From: MWAR01 sp035388825
GTDB lineage: Bacteria > Muiribacteriota > Ozemobacteria > Ozemobacterales > Ozemobacteraceae
DNA: 64,000 nt
NCBI GenBank assembly: GCA_035388825.1
Contig: DAOOQQ010000001.1
Span: 1-64,000 of the forward strand
Reading direction: 5' to 3'
Below the pieces are notes generated by a model that searched no databases, was not told the DNA's origin, and worked only from the letters and a program-made list of their open reading frames with translations. This document shows, in pieces, positions 26,407 through 35,986 of the stretch; within the stretch, counting starts at the first letter, position 1, and each line of letters starts with the position of its first letter. The position numbers were made by a program, and so were the translations under genes.

Positions 26407-29040
26407 ATGAAACACGTCTGGTTGTGGCTGGCTCTATTGTGTTTCGTGGCCTGTCCGGTGCTGGCGGCCGATGCAGGGGCCGCCCTGGGCGGCGGCCAGG
26501 GCAGAGCTCCGGGGGATGAGCTGAACAACGCCTCGGGCATGACGTTCCGGGTGCTCAACCGCACGGCGGGTCCGGTATCGGCCCAGGTGAAGCTCGTTCT
26601 CCAGGGCAATCTCGAGCTGGCCACGAGCAATGTCACCCAGATCCCGCCCCGGGAGATCCGCGAGATCAAGGTCCAGACGATGGGGTGCCCGATCCCGGCT
26701 GACACCCGGTTCGATCTGATCTGGACCGCCGCAAAGATGAAGATGCGGTCCACGATTTCCGGTCCGGCCGACGGTTCGATCACCTCGATCGCCATCGGAG
26801 CGCCCGAAGAGGGCAGAAAAGGTCCCCGTGAGGATGAGCTGCAAGGCCAGACGGAAGCCTGGGGCGAAACCGAGGCCACGTTCCGGATCGTCAACAAGTC
26901 GAAACAGCCGATCCAGGCGGTGGTGAGCGTGGTCGGCCCCGACGGCGCGGTACTGGCGGACGAGAAGAACGAGCGGACGATGACCGCCAGATCCGCGAGG
27001 GATGAGCGACCCATTGCCCCGGGAGCGTTCCGCAATGCAACCGTGTCAGCGGGGAGCGTATCGGTTTTCCCGGCCAATGCGCGGTTCCGCTGCGTGATCA
27101 CCGACGCGAGAAACGGCTTCCTCGACAGGATCGAGGGAAGCCTCGCCCAGGGGCGTGAGATCATCTACTCCGACGAGGGAGATGCGCGCGGCCAGGACAA
27201 CAGCGAATCCGAGAAGCAGGGGGAGACGAGCGCCGACTTCGTTCTCGTGAACAAGTCCAGCATGAGACCGAGCCGTGCCATGCTGTGGATCGGTCTGCCC
27301 GGCCTGACGAGCGTCGACCGGAACACCGGAAGACTGCAGGGCGTGGTGATCGCCCAGGCGGCCGAAAAGGCTCTCAGGCTGGATGGCAAAGAAGTCTCGA
27401 TCACGCTGAAGAGCCCCGGCAAGCCGTTTCCCGAGGATGCGATCTTCGGCTTCTTCGCTTCGTTCGGGGGCGGGAAGAAGGGCGTGGGGGGTGAGAGTTC
27501 CGAGCTCGTGATGGGACGCCTGAATGCCGACAGTCACCGCATCGTGTTCGGTGCCGTCGACGATCGGAGCGGGCCGGGCGAAGAGCGGCAGAAACTCCAG
27601 GAGCTCCAGGAAAAGGGCGAGGGGAGTTTCTCGAAGGCGACGTTCATCATCGAGAACAAGACCCGGGAAGCATTCGCGTATGCCCTTCAGATCCTGGGCC
27701 CCGATGGAGCGGAGATCGTTTCGAACAGCCAGTCCGCGGAGGCGAGCTCCCCCCTTGGCCGGAAGCTCGGCAGAACTGACGCGGGCATCCGTCCGAACGC
27801 GCGGGAGACCGTGCGCCTGGAATCGCCTGACGGGTATGTGTTCCCGAGCGGGGCCACCTGGCGCCTCGTAGCCACGGGAGCGGACAAACGCTGCGTTTCT
27901 ATCCTGAAAGGAATACTTCAGGCCGGTCCGCAGATGGTGACCGTCACGGGTCAGGCCGAGGAGGCGAGAGATCAAAAACCCGACTCCGAAAAGAGCGGCA
28001 GCAAGGAAACCAGCTTCACGCTGGTGAACCGCACCCGGCAGAGACTCACGGTCCATCTGAGCATCGGCATCGAGGGCATGTCGTCGCACGAGGCTGGCGT
28101 GCGGGGCGCATCGATGATGCGCGGCCCCGTTCTCGCCATGGCGACCGAGCAGATGACGCCGGGATCCACGAAGAGTGTCACCCTCAGAAGCCTTTCCGTG
28201 CCTTTCACGGACGATTGCAACTTCGTCTGTTCCAGCATGATCGACAAGGGAGAGCGGTTCGTCGTCTCCGGCAACCTGGAGCGGGACAGCCACACCATCA
28301 ACATCGTCGACGACGAGGAGCTGCGGCGGCCCGACGGCGATGCCGGGAGGCCGCTGGAGGGCCTCGAGAACAGGGTTGTGTTCACGGTTCGCAACCGGCT
28401 CCCCTTCCCGATCGAAGCCCAGATGTCGATCCGCCGGCCGGACAGTTCCACGCTTGCGTCCGAGGAGCAGCTTCAGACGGGCAGCAGGGCCGGCAGCAAA
28501 CTCGGTGGCAAGCCGGGCGTCAAGCTCGATGAACGAGCCATTGCGCCGCAGCGCGAGCGCCGCATCGTGCTTTCCGACTCCCGGAACCGGAGTTTCCCGG
28601 CCGATGCGATGTGGCGGTGCGTCGTTTCCTCCCAGGGCGCCGTCCGGCGCATCATCGAGGGCAGCCTTGCCCGGGATTCCCGGGTCATCGACGTCTCGGC
28701 ACTCGACACCCCTGTCGGCGGGCCCGATCGACGAAAGGATCCGGGTCTGGAAAGCCGTCTCGAAACGCAGGTGACGCTGGAGTTCGTCAGCCACCTGCTG
28801 GTGGCCTGCCAGTTGGAGGGTGGGCTGATGGCGGGAAAAGCCCGGATCGGCCGCGAAGTCACCGTCAAACTGCCGGCGCGCGGCACCAGCCGGGTGACCA
28901 TCTCGGTTCCGGAAGGCATTCCGTCGAACGCAGAGTACCGGTTCTCCGGCGCGACGGCGCTCAAGCGCAAACTCGCGGTTTCCGGAAGCATTGCCCGGGA
29001 TGGCCTGCGGGTGGTCATCGGGCAGGTTGGTCTCCGCTAG
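26407..29040 (+). CDS. secreted protein of seven internal repeats, unknown function
   Basis: An 877-residue protein with GGAGG six bases before the ATG and signal peptide MKHVWLWLALLCFVACPVLA. The whole mature part is about seven degenerate repeats of 100-130 residues. Each opens with a strand such as FRVLNRTAGPVSAQVKL, FRIVNKSKQPIQAVVSVVGP, FVLVNKSSMRPSRAMLWI, FIIENKTREAFAYALQILGP, FTLVNRTRQRLTVHLSI or FTVRNRLPFPIEAQMSI, followed by an FPxDAxFR-type strand and a final GSLARDSRVI-type strand. Charged linkers join them. They look like beta-sandwich units. I know no named family. Lying inside an efflux operon, it may be the exported cargo or a periplasmic accessory. Confidence 0.75.
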   Translation: MKHVWLWLALLCFVACPVLAADAGAALGGGQGRAPGDELNNASGMTFRVLNRTAGPVSAQVKLVLQGNLELATSNVTQIPPREIREIKVQTMGCPIPADTRFDLIWTAAKMKMRSTISGPADGSITSIAIGAPEEGRKGPREDELQGQTEAWGETEATFRIVNKSKQPIQAVVSVVGPDGAVLADEKNERTMTARSARDERPIAPGAFRNATVSAGSVSVFPANARFRCVITDARNGFLDRIEGSLAQGREIIYSDEGDARGQDNSESEKQGETSADFVLVNKSSMRPSRAMLWIGLPGLTSVDRNTGRLQGVVIAQAAEKALRLDGKEVSITLKSPGKPFPEDAIFGFFASFGGGKKGVGGESSELVMGRLNADSHRIVFGAVDDRSGPGEERQKLQELQEKGEGSFSKATFIIENKTREAFAYALQILGPDGAEIVSNSQSAEASSPLGRKLGRTDAGIRPNARETVRLESPDGYVFPSGATWRLVATGADKRCVSILKGILQAGPQMVTVTGQAEEARDQKPDSEKSGSKETSFTLVNRTRQRLTVHLSIGIEGMSSHEAGVRGASMMRGPVLAMATEQMTPGSTKSVTLRSLSVPFTDDCNFVCSSMIDKGERFVVSGNLERDSHTINIVDDEELRRPDGDAGRPLEGLENRVVFTVRNRLPFPIEAQMSIRRPDSSTLASEEQLQTGSRAGSKLGGKPGVKLDERAIAPQRERRIVLSDSRNRSFPADAMWRCVVSSQGAVRRIIEGSLARDSRVIDVSALDTPVGGPDRRKDPGLESRLETQVTLEFVSHLLVACQLEGGLMAGKARIGREVTVKLPARGTSRVTISVPEGIPSNAEYRFSGATALKRKLAVSGSIARDGLRVVIGQVGLR

Positions 29041-29041
29041 A

Positions 29042-31114
29042 ATGAATGGCGAACAGGCGGAACAGGTCCGGGGCCTCCCGGACCTAGCAGATTTCGTTCG
29101 CATCGGCCTGGCCCTCTCTCAGGAACGGGATCTGCCCGCCCTGCTCGAAATGATCCTCGGAGCCGCGCGTTCGATGGCGGACGCCGATGCGGGGACGCTG
29201 TATCTGCTGGATCCGGAAAACCAGTGTCTGCAGTTCCGGATCATGCAGAACGACACGACCCACACCCGCCTCAACGCGGCCCGGGATCCCCATGCCCAGA
29301 TACCGCCCCCGGTGCCGCTGTATGTGGACGGGGCGCCCAACAAGGCCAACGTCTCCTCGTTCGTCGCCCTCGAAAACCGGGTGGTGAACATCCCCGACGT
29401 GTACAGCGCGCAGGGGTTCAACTTCAGTGGGGTGAAAACCTACGACGAGACATCGGGCTACCGGTCCCGCTCGATGCTCGTCATCCCGCTGGCCGACCAC
29501 CGGCAGAAGGTGCTCGGGGTGCTCCAGCTGCTCAACGCCAAGACATCCGGAAGCGGCGGCGCGGGCCGGTTCACCGAGCATCATGAGCAGGTGGTGTCGG
29601 CGCTGGCTTCCCAGGCGGCTCTCGCGCTTTCCAACCACAAACTGGTCGGGGAGCTCGAACGGGAGCTGACAGAGGTCAACCGGCTGCGCGATTCCGAACA
29701 GGCCCTGGGACAGGAGCTGCGCCGCGCCGCGGTGACCGCCGAGGAGTCGAACGCCGAGCTGCGAGAAGCCCTGCAGGCGGTGCGGACGGTGCGGTTCGCC
29801 GGCTTCATCTTCCTGCTTCTTATGGCCGTCATCGGCGGTCTGGCGTATCAGGGAAGCGGCCCGGAGCTGTTTCCCGACCTGATGCGCTACGTGACGAGCC
29901 GGCGGGGCGGCGTGGAAAGCGCCTCGGGGTCGGCCGACGTGGCGGTCGTCTCGCCCGAGATCCGGCCCGTGTCGGCGAACGTCACGCTGGTGGGCCAGAT
30001 CGAGCCGGGCCGGCAGGTTCCCGTGGCCAGCCCGTTCAACGGCAAGATCCGCGAGGTGTGCTGTGAATACGGCCAGGTCGTTCAGGCCGGGGACCGGCTG
30101 CTGGTCATCGATGACGCCGAGCTGGTGATCGCGCTGCGCGATGCGCGGGCGGCGCTGATCCGGGCGGAGCAGGCCTATAAATCGGTCCGGAACTGGGCCA
30201 GCGGTCCGGATGTCATCCGCGCCCGTCTGAGCCAGGAGCGCAACCGGGCCCTGCTCGAGGCCGCCCGGCGCAAGCTCGGGGAGGCCCGCGAGATGTTCGA
30301 TCAGGGCATGGTCGCTCGGGTCGAGGTCGAAGGGGCGCAGGATGCCTACGACAGCCAGCTTCTGATCGTGCGCAACGGGGAGGACGATCTCGCGAACCTC
30401 CTCGAACGCGGGAACCGCGACAATCTCAGCATTGCCGAGATGGAGTGGAAGAACGCCCGGGCCCGTGTGGAGGAGCTCGAGGCCCAGCAGGCGCTTGGCG
30501 AGGTGCGGGCGCCCGTGAGCGGGGTGGTGCTGCGGCCGTCCCTTTCCGCGGAGGAACGCCGGCGGGCCAAGCCGATGGAGCCGGGCACCGAGTTCAACCG
30601 GGGCGAGGTGCTGGCCGTGATCGGCGACCTCGAAAGCCTGTCGGTGCGCACCCAGGTCGACGAGGTCGACATCCACAAGATCGTCATGGGCCAGGAGGTC
30701 CTGGTGACCGGCGACGCGTTTCCCGGCGTGGCCCTCGACGGGTTCGTCAGCTACGTCTCGTGCCAGGCCCAGGGCAGCTCGGGAGGCCGGCAGGAAGGCA
30801 GCGCGCCCCCGTCGTTCGACATCGTCGTCACCGTCGAGAAGCTGACGGAAGAGCAGAAGCAGGTGCTGCGCGTCGGCATGTCGGCGACCCTGACGGTGAC
30901 CACCTACACGAACCCCCGGGCTCTGGTGGTGCCCGTGACGGCCGTTCTCTCGGAGATGGAGACCCAGTCCGTGCTGCGTCAGAACCCCGAGACCCGGCGG
31001 TTCGAGCGCGTTCCCATCCAGGCGGGCACGACCACGATCGATTCGGTCGAGATTCTCGGCGGCCTCGCGGCATCGGATGTGATCGCACTCTACGCGGAGA
31101 ATCTCGCGCCATGA
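29042..31114 (+). CDS. GAF domain fused to HlyD-type membrane fusion protein
   Basis: A 690-residue protein starting one base after the previous stop. Residues about 15-195 form a GAF domain (DLPALLEMILGAARSMADAD, DAGTLYLLDPENQCLQFRIM, SRSMLVIPLADHRQKVLGVL). A coiled coil (about 200-255) leads to one membrane helix (FIFLLLMAVIGGLAYQG). The rest is a periplasmic adaptor: a lipoyl half at PVASPFNGKIREVCCEYGQV, a coiled-coil hairpin, the second lipoyl half at GEVRAPVSGVVL, and beta-barrel domains. The GAF domain would sit in the cytoplasm. A sensor fused to the adaptor is unusual and suggests ligand-controlled export. The gene is coupled (ATGA) to the ATPase. Confidence 0.85.
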   Translation: MNGEQAEQVRGLPDLADFVRIGLALSQERDLPALLEMILGAARSMADADAGTLYLLDPENQCLQFRIMQNDTTHTRLNAARDPHAQIPPPVPLYVDGAPNKANVSSFVALENRVVNIPDVYSAQGFNFSGVKTYDETSGYRSRSMLVIPLADHRQKVLGVLQLLNAKTSGSGGAGRFTEHHEQVVSALASQAALALSNHKLVGELERELTEVNRLRDSEQALGQELRRAAVTAEESNAELREALQAVRTVRFAGFIFLLLMAVIGGLAYQGSGPELFPDLMRYVTSRRGGVESASGSADVAVVSPEIRPVSANVTLVGQIEPGRQVPVASPFNGKIREVCCEYGQVVQAGDRLLVIDDAELVIALRDARAALIRAEQAYKSVRNWASGPDVIRARLSQERNRALLEAARRKLGEAREMFDQGMVARVEVEGAQDAYDSQLLIVRNGEDDLANLLERGNRDNLSIAEMEWKNARARVEELEAQQALGEVRAPVSGVVLRPSLSAEERRRAKPMEPGTEFNRGEVLAVIGDLESLSVRTQVDEVDIHKIVMGQEVLVTGDAFPGVALDGFVSYVSCQAQGSSGGRQEGSAPPSFDIVVTVEKLTEEQKQVLRVGMSATLTVTTYTNPRALVVPVTAVLSEMETQSVLRQNPETRRFERVPIQAGTTTIDSVEILGGLAASDVIALYAENLAP

Positions 31115-31839
31115 GCCGGACGGACGGATCCGACGAGGTCATCCGCCTGGAGCGGATCGAGAAGAAATACCGGGTCGGGGCGGTCGATCTTCCGGTGCTC
31201 CGGGGCATCGATCTGACGATCGGTCGCGGCGAATGCACGGCGATCATCGGCACTTCGGGCGGTGGCAAGAGCACGCTGATGAACATCATAGGCATGCTCG
31301 ACACGCCCACCTCGGGCAGGTATTTCTTCGAGGGCCGTGACGTGCTGGCGCTCGACGACAGCGGTTTGTCGAGCATCCGCGGCCGCCGGATCGGCTTCGT
31401 CTTCCAGCAGTTCAACCTGCTGCCGCGCCAGACGGCGATCGAGAACGTCTGCCTGCCCCTGGTCTACCAGAGCGTGCCGACGCACGAGGCCGTATCGCGG
31501 GCGCGGGTGATGCTCGAAAAGGTGGGAATGGGCGATCGCGGTAATCATCTGCCGACCGAGCTTTCGGGGGGCCAGCAGCAGCGTGTGGCGATCGCGCGGG
31601 CCCTGGTCGGGAACCCCTCGCTCGTCCTGGCCGACGAACCGACGGGGGCGCTCGATTCCCGTGTCGGACAGGAGATCATGCATCTGTTCCTGCAACTGAA
31701 CCGCGATCTCGGGATCACGGTCGTCATGATCACGCACGATCCGAAGGTGGCCGCCCAGTGTACGCGGCAGGTCCGGATCCGGGACGGTCTGCTCGAGGCC
31801 GGAACGGCGGCGGGTCCGCGGGAAGGGGGCCCGGCATGA
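31111..31839 (+). CDS. MacB/LolD-type ABC transporter ATPase
   Basis: A 242-residue ATPase. Walker A GTSGGGKST (about 45-53), the Q loop in FVFQQFNLLPRQ, signature LSGGQQQRVAIARAL, Walker B LVLADEPTGALD, and the switch His in MITHDP are all intact. ADEPTGALD and the spacing are typical of the LolD/MacB/FtsE group. The start overlaps the adaptor stop by 4 bases and its end overlaps the permease start by 4 bases. It supplies energy for the MacB-type permease. Confidence 0.92.
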   Translation: MSRTDGSDEVIRLERIEKKYRVGAVDLPVLRGIDLTIGRGECTAIIGTSGGGKSTLMNIIGMLDTPTSGRYFFEGRDVLALDDSGLSSIRGRRIGFVFQQFNLLPRQTAIENVCLPLVYQSVPTHEAVSRARVMLEKVGMGDRGNHLPTELSGGQQQRVAIARALVGNPSLVLADEPTGALDSRVGQEIMHLFLQLNRDLGITVVMITHDPKVAAQCTRQVRIRDGLLEAGTAAGPREGGPA

Positions 31840-33017
31840 TGTGGCGTGTGTATCTGCGCGAAGCCTGGCGGAGCCTGACGGGGTCGAAACAGCGGACCCT
31901 GCTGGCCCTGCTCGGCATCGTCATCGGGATCGCCTCGGTCATCGCGATGGTGTCGATCGGCGCCATCGTCCGGAACGAAGCCCTGCGGCAGTTCCAGGAC
32001 ATGGGGACGGATTTTCTGAACGTCGGCGGTCTGGGAAGCGGCGGAACCGCGGCGGCGGCCCCCGTGCCGATGAAGAGCGTGCCGGCCATCCAGCGGGCGT
32101 GCCCGTCTCTTGCCGCCGTGGCCCCGTTCGGAACGGGGTTCGGCCAGGTGAAATACCGCGGGCAGGTCTGGTCCGCCTCGATTCTTGGCGTCACCGGCAG
32201 CTTTCAACGGGTCAACCGGCTGCGGATCGTGCGCGGCCGCGCCCTCACCGAGCTCGATCAGGAGATGTACAACTGCGTGCTCGGCGAGCGGCTGACCCGG
32301 CAACTGCGGGGCATGGGCATCACCAATCCTGTTGGGCTGCGTGTCTCGATTCTCGACCGGGTGTTCACCGTCGTGGGCCACCTCGACCGGATGCCGGACA
32401 ACGCGCTCCGGCCGGGCGAAATCAACGACGGGGTGCTGATTCCCTACCGGACGCTCGAGCGGATCACGGGGGTCGACAAGGTCGAGACGATCCTTGCCCG
32501 GCTGCGGCCAGGAGTCGGTCCGGAGCGGGCGACGATGGAGCTCAACCGCGTTCTGCAGAAGGTCCTGGGCGGCCGGGAGCCTCTCGTCCGGACGGCACAG
32601 GAGCTGATCCTGCAGATGAACCGGCAGATGAACCTGCTGACCCTGCTGCTCGGCGTGGTCGGCGGCATCGCGCTGGTGGTCGGCGGGGTCGGCGTGATGA
32701 ACGTGATGCTGGTCTCGGTGTCGGAACGGCGCCGTGAGATCGGCATCCGGCGCGCTCTCGGAGCCCACCAGAGGGACATCCAGTGGCAGTTCCTGATCGA
32801 ATCCCTGCTGCTCTGCCTGCTGGGCGGAACGGCGGGAATCGCCCTCGGTATCGGCGGGGCCTGGCTCGTCTCGCAGTATCAGCAGTGGGTGTTCATTCTT
32901 TCGAAGGAAGCGACCGCGCTGGGCGTCGGCGTCTCGGTCCTCGTCGGCATGTTCTTCGGTATCTATCCGGCCCGCCAGGCCTCACGTCTGCGCATCATCG
33001 AGGCCCTCCGCGCCTGA
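31836..33017 (+). CDS. MacB/FtsX-type ABC transporter permease
   Basis: A 393-residue protein. The first membrane helix (TLLALLGIVIGIASVIAMVSI, about 22-42) is followed by a large periplasmic domain (about 45-260). Three more helices come at about 270-300, 325-345 and 355-380, the FtsX/MacB plan. SVSERRREIGIRRALGAH is the cytoplasmic coupling motif of this family. It translocates nothing through the membrane itself; in the MacB model it drives periplasmic substrate through TolC. Substrates in the family are macrolides, peptides and lipoproteins. Confidence 0.9.
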   Translation: MMWRVYLREAWRSLTGSKQRTLLALLGIVIGIASVIAMVSIGAIVRNEALRQFQDMGTDFLNVGGLGSGGTAAAAPVPMKSVPAIQRACPSLAAVAPFGTGFGQVKYRGQVWSASILGVTGSFQRVNRLRIVRGRALTELDQEMYNCVLGERLTRQLRGMGITNPVGLRVSILDRVFTVVGHLDRMPDNALRPGEINDGVLIPYRTLERITGVDKVETILARLRPGVGPERATMELNRVLQKVLGGREPLVRTAQELILQMNRQMNLLTLLLGVVGGIALVVGGVGVMNVMLVSVSERRREIGIRRALGAHQRDIQWQFLIESLLLCLLGGTAGIALGIGGAWLVSQYQQWVFILSKEATALGVGVSVLVGMFFGIYPARQASRLRIIEALRA

Positions 33018-33132
33018 ATGGCGGGTGGTTGCTTGTGATCCGATCCGGGCTTCTGCTATGGTGTCAGCAAACAGCCCGTCGCCCATCGGATGCGGAGGGG
33101 CAGACTGGCAGAAGAGGAAAGGCGGAAGCGGA

Positions 33133-34710
33133 ATGCGGCGAATGATACCGGCGGTTCTGGGGTTCCTGTTCCTGGCGGGGGCGACGTTTGCGGCTGGAGA
33201 CACGGATCCGACGCAGGCCGGCCAGGGAATCACGCTGAAAGATGCGGTCCGGATCACGCTCGAGAAGCAGGCGACGATTCAGGCGAGCCGCCTCGATGTC
33301 GCCATGGCCCGTGCCCGGTTGCAACAGGCCCGCGGGGCTTTCGACCAGGTCCTGTCGATGTCCCTGACCGAGAATATCGTCCGCAATCCTTTCACCGTGC
33401 TCGAGCAGACGAATTACCAGGTCGGGAAGTCGGTGGTTCAGAATTATCTGCTGCAGATCGGCCTTGCGCGGCAGAACCGGGCCGGCGTCAGGATCATTCC
33501 CAGCCTCCAGGTTTCCGGAACCCGCACCTCGCCCATTGCCATGTCGAGGTCACCCGAGCTTCTCGGGGAAGGCGGTCTCCATCTCACGGTGATTGCCCCT
33601 CTTGCCCGCGGCCGCAGGCACGACATGAGCGCGGCCGCCGAAGCATCGGCCGAGCTCGAGACGGATGCCGCTCTCTGCGATGCCCGCTTCCAGGCGATCC
33701 AGGCGGTGTATCGCACGATCGGAGCCTACTGGGCGTATCTGGCGGCCGAGCGACGTCTGGAGGTCCAGATTCTGGCCGAACAACGTGGCCGGGAACGCGT
33801 CGAGAATCTGAAGAAGCTCGGCGTGGCCGGTCAGGCGGGTCTTGTTTCGACGGAGGCGGATCTCGCCGAAACCCAAGCCGACATTCTCACGGCCCGGCAG
33901 GCGGTCATCGATGCCCGGGCGGCGCTCGGCCTCGCCATGGGGATCACGCCGGCCGAAACGCTCGCTCTGGGCTCTCCGATGACGCTTTCGAGCGATGAGA
34001 TCCCCGAGGAAGGGCGCCCGGGGCTCGAGGATGCGTTGATCGCGGCCGGCCTTGCCCAGCGCCAGGACCTGGCGGCCTTATCGACGAGGAAGTCCTCGGC
34101 GTCGGCTCTGGTGCCTGCCTTGCGAAGCCAGACGCGGCCCCGCTTCGATCTGAGCCTGGATGTCGGCTATAACGGGCTGTCGGAGGGCGGCTCGGTCCTG
34201 CGTCCCGCCGAGACCCTGTATCGTCAGACCGCCGGTTTCAATTCGACCGTCCGGGTGGCTTACGAGTTCCCCCTGGAAAACCGCATGGCGCTTGGCGGGC
34301 TTCGGCAGCAGGAGGAAATGGTGAAGCGTCTCGATCTGGTGACCGCGGATCTCGCCCGGAGCATCCAGTTGAACATCCAGGCCGCCTACCGGGAAGTCGC
34401 CCTGCAGCACCAGGCGGTCCAGACCCTGGTGAAATCAACCGGGCAGTATCATACCGCCCTGCTGAACGAGGAAGAGAAACAGAAGAACAACCAGACGACC
34501 ATCCTCGACACCCTGACCATGGAAGACCGGTTCATCGCTTCCGTGCTCAAGATGCAGGATGCCCGGGAAAATCTGGCTCTCGCGCTTGCCCGGCTCCAGT
34601 TCGAGTGCGGCGGAAAGGCATTCGCCCTGGGCAAGGACGGCGTCCTTTCCCTCGAGCATCTGTTCGAGGATCCGATGGCTGCTTCCCTGACGGCTCCCGT
34701 GGGAAACTGA
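33133..34710 (+). CDS. TolC-family outer-membrane efflux protein (second)
   Basis: A 525-residue protein with signal peptide (MRRMIPAVLGFLFLAGATFA) and the ribosome site GGAAGCGGA. The first OEP repeat begins ITLKDAVRITLEKQATIQAS (about 36). Helical segments (ERVENLKKLGVAGQAGLVST near 220) and the late LEDALIAAGLAQRQDLAAL match the family plan. It is the second outer-membrane channel of one operon and is clearly different in sequence from the first. It lies 115 bases after the permease; no promoter was seen in that gap. A hairpin at 34746 closes the operon. Confidence 0.85.
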   Translation: MRRMIPAVLGFLFLAGATFAAGDTDPTQAGQGITLKDAVRITLEKQATIQASRLDVAMARARLQQARGAFDQVLSMSLTENIVRNPFTVLEQTNYQVGKSVVQNYLLQIGLARQNRAGVRIIPSLQVSGTRTSPIAMSRSPELLGEGGLHLTVIAPLARGRRHDMSAAAEASAELETDAALCDARFQAIQAVYRTIGAYWAYLAAERRLEVQILAEQRGRERVENLKKLGVAGQAGLVSTEADLAETQADILTARQAVIDARAALGLAMGITPAETLALGSPMTLSSDEIPEEGRPGLEDALIAAGLAQRQDLAALSTRKSSASALVPALRSQTRPRFDLSLDVGYNGLSEGGSVLRPAETLYRQTAGFNSTVRVAYEFPLENRMALGGLRQQEEMVKRLDLVTADLARSIQLNIQAAYREVALQHQAVQTLVKSTGQYHTALLNEEEKQKNNQTTILDTLTMEDRFIASVLKMQDARENLALALARLQFECGGKAFALGKDGVLSLEHLFEDPMAASLTAPVGN

Positions 34711-34745
34711 CCCGACGTATCGTCGAATCTGCCCCTGTGTCGTCG

Positions 34746-34765
34746 GGGCGGATCGTGATCCGCCC
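34746..34765. terminator. hairpin between convergent genes
   Basis: GGGCGGATC, two bases, GATCCGCCC. It sits between the end of the second TolC gene and the end of the minus-strand binding-protein gene. There is no T run; it is similar to other hairpins in the window. Confidence 0.5.
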
Positions 34766-34798
34766 GGGATGGTGCGGTTCTGCCCGCGCGCGCCCGCG

Positions 34799-35983
34799 TC
34801 AGCGCCAGGTGGAGCTGGCGTAGGTGTCGGTGCTTCGCCGGAAGGTGTAGGGAACGTCTTTCAGGACGATCTTGAGATACAGCGGCTTGTTGCCCAGTTC
34901 GCCCCGGCTGTCGAAGTCATACCGGCCGTTTGCGCCTACCCAGGGGTCCATATAGCGAATGGCATAGGAAAGATCGAGCGGGTTCTGACTGTTGGCCGTG
35001 TTGTAAGCATTTGCCAGGATGTATAAGGCATCATATCCCTGGGCGGCCCAGGTATCGGGATCTTTGCCGTATTTTTTTCGGAACCGGTCGACGAAGGCGA
35101 TATTCTGCGGGCTCGTCGCGGTCATGTCGTAGAAGTCGAAGAACATGGCGTTCTCGATGGCGCTGCCGGCCCTTCGGCGCATCTCGGGGGTGAGGGTGAA
35201 CGCGCCCACGACCTGGGATTTCACCCCGATGCTGCGGAGCTCGTGCAGGAAATCTCCGGCCCATGGTTCGATGCCCCCGAAGAAGATCAGGTCGGGGCGG
35301 ATCTCCTTCAACTCGTTCGCCGGCAGTCGGAAATCGGCATGCCCGCGCGAATAGACATGCTGGTAGACCACCGTACCGCCCTGCTCGTCGAGTACTTTGC
35401 GGAAGTGGTAAGAGAGGTCTTCCCCGTAGGCGCCGTCTTCGGCGATGACGGCGATGCGTTTTTTGCCGTAGTTGATGGCGATCTGTGCCATGGCTGCGCC
35501 GATCTTCTCATTGGAGATGATGGTGCGAACGAGATAGCGCTGACCATAGGTCGTCAACGCCGTGTTGTTGGCGCCGATCAGGATATGCGGCAGGTTGCTG
35601 CGTTCGAACATGACCGAGGACCTGAGGGCGATGCTGCTGTCGTAAAAGCCGATCACGGCTGCCATCCGGGGATTGGCGGAAAACTCGACGGCGATCCGGT
35701 GAGCCTTTTCCCAGCTCGATGCGTCATCCCGCATCTCCAGGCGGATCTGAACGCCGCTGGCCAGGTTTTGCGCGTTGATCTCCTCCTGGGCAAGGCGGAT
35801 CCCGTCGGCCATGCCATCCTCGTTCGTGGAGAACGGCCAACAAACGCCGACCAGGAGCTCGTTCGAGGGGGTGTTGAGTGTTTCGAGCCGCCGCTCTCCC
35901 ATGGCCTCGAACGAGCGGGACTGCTGGAGCAGAACCAGGCAGAGCAGGATGGCGATTCCGGTCAGGAAGAGCAGCTTTCTCAT
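34799..35983 (-). CDS. periplasmic-binding-protein type I (Leu/Ile/Val-binding-like)
   Basis: A 394-residue protein with an N-terminal hydrophobic segment (LLFLTGIAILLCLVLLQ) that could be a signal or an anchor; no lipobox is seen. LLVGVCWPFSTNEDGMADGI and RLAQEEINAQNL begin a class I binding fold, with the later motifs AVIGFYDSSIALRSSVMFER and AEDGAYGEDLSYHFRKVL. It starts three bases after the SPFH gene, so it is in the same operon as the peptide exporter. It could sense or capture an amino acid or peptide. No LivHMGF permease genes are nearby, so a plain uptake role is doubtful. Confidence 0.82.
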   Translation of the reverse strand: MRKLLFLTGIAILLCLVLLQQSRSFEAMGERRLETLNTPSNELLVGVCWPFSTNEDGMADGIRLAQEEINAQNLASGVQIRLEMRDDASSWEKAHRIAVEFSANPRMAAVIGFYDSSIALRSSVMFERSNLPHILIGANNTALTTYGQRYLVRTIISNEKIGAAMAQIAINYGKKRIAVIAEDGAYGEDLSYHFRKVLDEQGGTVVYQHVYSRGHADFRLPANELKEIRPDLIFFGGIEPWAGDFLHELRSIGVKSQVVGAFTLTPEMRRRAGSAIENAMFFDFYDMTATSPQNIAFVDRFRKKYGKDPDTWAAQGYDALYILANAYNTANSQNPLDLSYAIRYMDPWVGANGRYDFDSRGELGNKPLYLKIVLKDVPYTFRRSTDTYASSTWR

Positions 35984-35986
35984 GCT

